Of a DNA stretch of 7,029 nucleotides, positions 6,057-7,029 are shown one piece after another. Position 1 is the first letter of the stretch; each line of letters opens with the position of its first letter. The DNA is taken from the NCBI GenBank assembly GCA_030642205.1, contig DAOWOF010000124.1, forward strand, positions 1-7,029, read 5' to 3'. The notes under the pieces were generated by a model that saw nothing but the letters and a program-made list of their open reading frames with translations, had not been told where the DNA came from and did no database searches. The DNA is from Desulfobacteraceae bacterium. GTDB lineage: Bacteria > Desulfobacterota > DSM-4660 > Desulfatiglandales > Desulfatiglandaceae. Position numbers and translations under genes: made by a program.

Positions 6057-7029
6057 TTAATCTTTTTTCTTTTTTAGGATTGTGATAGTTTCTGTGATTT
6101 CATCCTGAGTTACTTCCTTGCGAAGATCTTCCATATGTTTCATTATTTTGGCAAAACGCACGCCCTCGGCAGCGCTGATCCATTCCAGTTGCAGCCTTTC
6201 AGGTCTAATTCCGAGCTTGTCCATTTTTTTTCGTATCTTTCTGACCCTTTTTTCTGTCCACTTATTGGCATCAATATAATGGCAGTCTCCGATATGGCAC
6301 CCGCTAATCAGGATTATAGGAGCGCCTTTCAGAAAACCTTCCCAGATAAATTTTTCATCTACCCGGCCTGAGCACATGGTGCGAATGATACGCGCGTTTG
6401 GAGGATATTGGATACGAGAAACCCCTGCGTAATCAGCTCCGGCATAAGAACACCAGTTGCACGCAAATACCAGAATCTTTTCATCAGGCTTATCCGCAAG
6501 AAGAGCATTTTCCTGATGAAGAATTTGTAAATCTGTAAAATGGTTCATGATAATCGCGTCAAAAGCGCATTCCGCGGCGCATGTGCCACAACCAGCGCAA
6601 GCTGCGGTATTTACTACTGCAGGCGTTTTCTTTTTCGGATCAACTTTTATGGCATTATAGGGACAGACCTCAGCGCACTTGCCACAGTATTTACACCATT
6701 TGGCAATAACCTCTGCTGTAATTGGTTCAGAAGAGATCTCACCTTTATGCATCAGATGGATAGCCCTGGCTGCAGCTGCGGAGCCCTGTGTGACGCTTTC
6801 CTTTATATCTTTGGGACTCTCGGCGCAACCAGCATAGAAAACGCCTCGGGTGGCTGCGTCAACCGGCAATAATTTGGGGTGGGCTTCCAGAAAAAAACCA
6901 TCCGGATTTAGTTGTAGTCCTAACATTTCCTGTAGACTCTGAGTGCTGGAAGCAGGCTCAATGCCCAAAGCCAGCACAAGTATATCCAGATGATGGATCT
7001 CCAGTTTGCCTGTCACAGTATTTTCAACA
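6057..7029 (-). CDS. HdrA-MvhD fusion, C-terminal part (5' end beyond window)
   Basis: This is the last 323 codons of an HdrA-like heterodisulfide reductase subunit A fused to an MvhD/FrhD-type hydrogenase iron-sulfur subunit. The frame stays open to the window edge, so the FAD-binding N-terminus and first Cys clusters are missing. The GTG at 7016 is internal, not the start. Visible in order, counting that GTG as residue 1: the end of the flavoprotein fold (LVLALGIEP, FYAGCAESPKDIKESVTQG); two [4Fe-4S] ferredoxin motifs (Cys108/111/114/118 and Cys140/143/146/150); then the MvhD domain from about 180, with CNWCSYAGAD (Cys186/189), RTMCSGR (Cys215) and GCHIGDCHY (Cys240/245), the Cys set that binds its [2Fe-2S] cluster. 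HdrA is the electron-bifurcating flavin subunit, and MvhD passes electrons to it from a hydrogenase or formate dehydrogenase. The fused form is common in sulfate reducers and other anaerobes, where the acceptor is unlikely to be CoM-S-S-CoB. Partner genes (hdrB, hdrC or a dehydrogenase) are not in the window. The C-terminus ends in a Lys-rich tail. Confidence 0.93.
   Translation of the reverse strand, partial: VENTVTGKLEIHHLDILVLALGIEPASSTQSLQEMLGLQLNPDGFFLEAHPKLLPVDAATRGVFYAGCAESPKDIKESVTQGSAAAARAIHLMHKGEISSEPITAEVIAKWCKYCGKCAEVCPYNAIKVDPKKKTPAVVNTAACAGCGTCAAECAFDAIIMNHFTDLQILHQENALLADKPDEKILVFACNWCSYAGADYAGVSRIQYPPNARIIRTMCSGRVDEKFIWEGFLKGAPIILISGCHIGDCHYIDANKWTEKRVRKIRKKMDKLGIRPERLQLEWISAAEGVRFAKIMKHMEDLRKEVTQDEITETITILKKKKD

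Noticed and set aside
6135..6872. Plus-strand open frames opposite hdrA-mvhD
   Set aside because: The minus-strand frame is a clear HdrA-MvhD protein with intact cysteine motifs; the opposite frames are shadows of its codon pattern.

Overview
This window looks like part of the chromosome of an AT-rich, anaerobic bacterium, most likely a sulfate reducer or syntroph of the Desulfobacterota (Desulfobacterales-like). The main taxonomic clue is the 3' end of an HdrA gene fused to an MvhD-type hydrogenase electron-transfer subunit, an arrangement typical of strict anaerobes that use flavin-based electron bifurcation. The small HNH protein and the SPFH/zinc-ribbon protein also fit, but they are less specific. 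The assignment rests on recognising protein families, not on a database search.

Layout: 1-215 is non-coding and holds a 7-bp tandem repeat and one copy of a short degenerate dispersed repeat. On the minus strand, 949-557 encodes a small charged, helical protein (perhaps DUF3135-like), followed 35-48 bp later by a small HNH-nuclease-fold protein (about 509-216). Upstream of this pair, also on the minus strand, is a complete glutamine-dependent NAD+ synthetase gene (2784-1144) with both its amidase and synthetase active sites. A hairpin lies just after its stop codon. A divergent intergenic region (2785-2997) holds the second copy of the dispersed repeat.

On the plus strand, 2998-4134 encodes a COG4260/YdjI-like protein: an SPFH (band 7) domain, a Gly/Met-rich linker and three C-terminal zinc ribbons. 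It is followed after 137 bp of palindrome-rich spacer by 4272-5498, which encodes an unrecognised protein with two CxxC...CxxC zinc ribbons and four repeats of a hydrophobic Y-[IL]-P motif. The two genes look like a functional pair, possibly for membrane stress or scaffolding. This pair is the least described part of the window.

A 558-bp region without a convincing gene (5499-6056) carries several long-range inverted repeats and a strong hairpin. The window ends with the minus-strand hdrA-mvhD gene (7029-6057), truncated at its 5' end by the window edge.

I see no complete mobile element, CRISPR array, tRNA or rRNA. The genes are ordinary housekeeping or energy-metabolism genes apart from the SPFH/zinc-ribbon pair and the structured gap after it.
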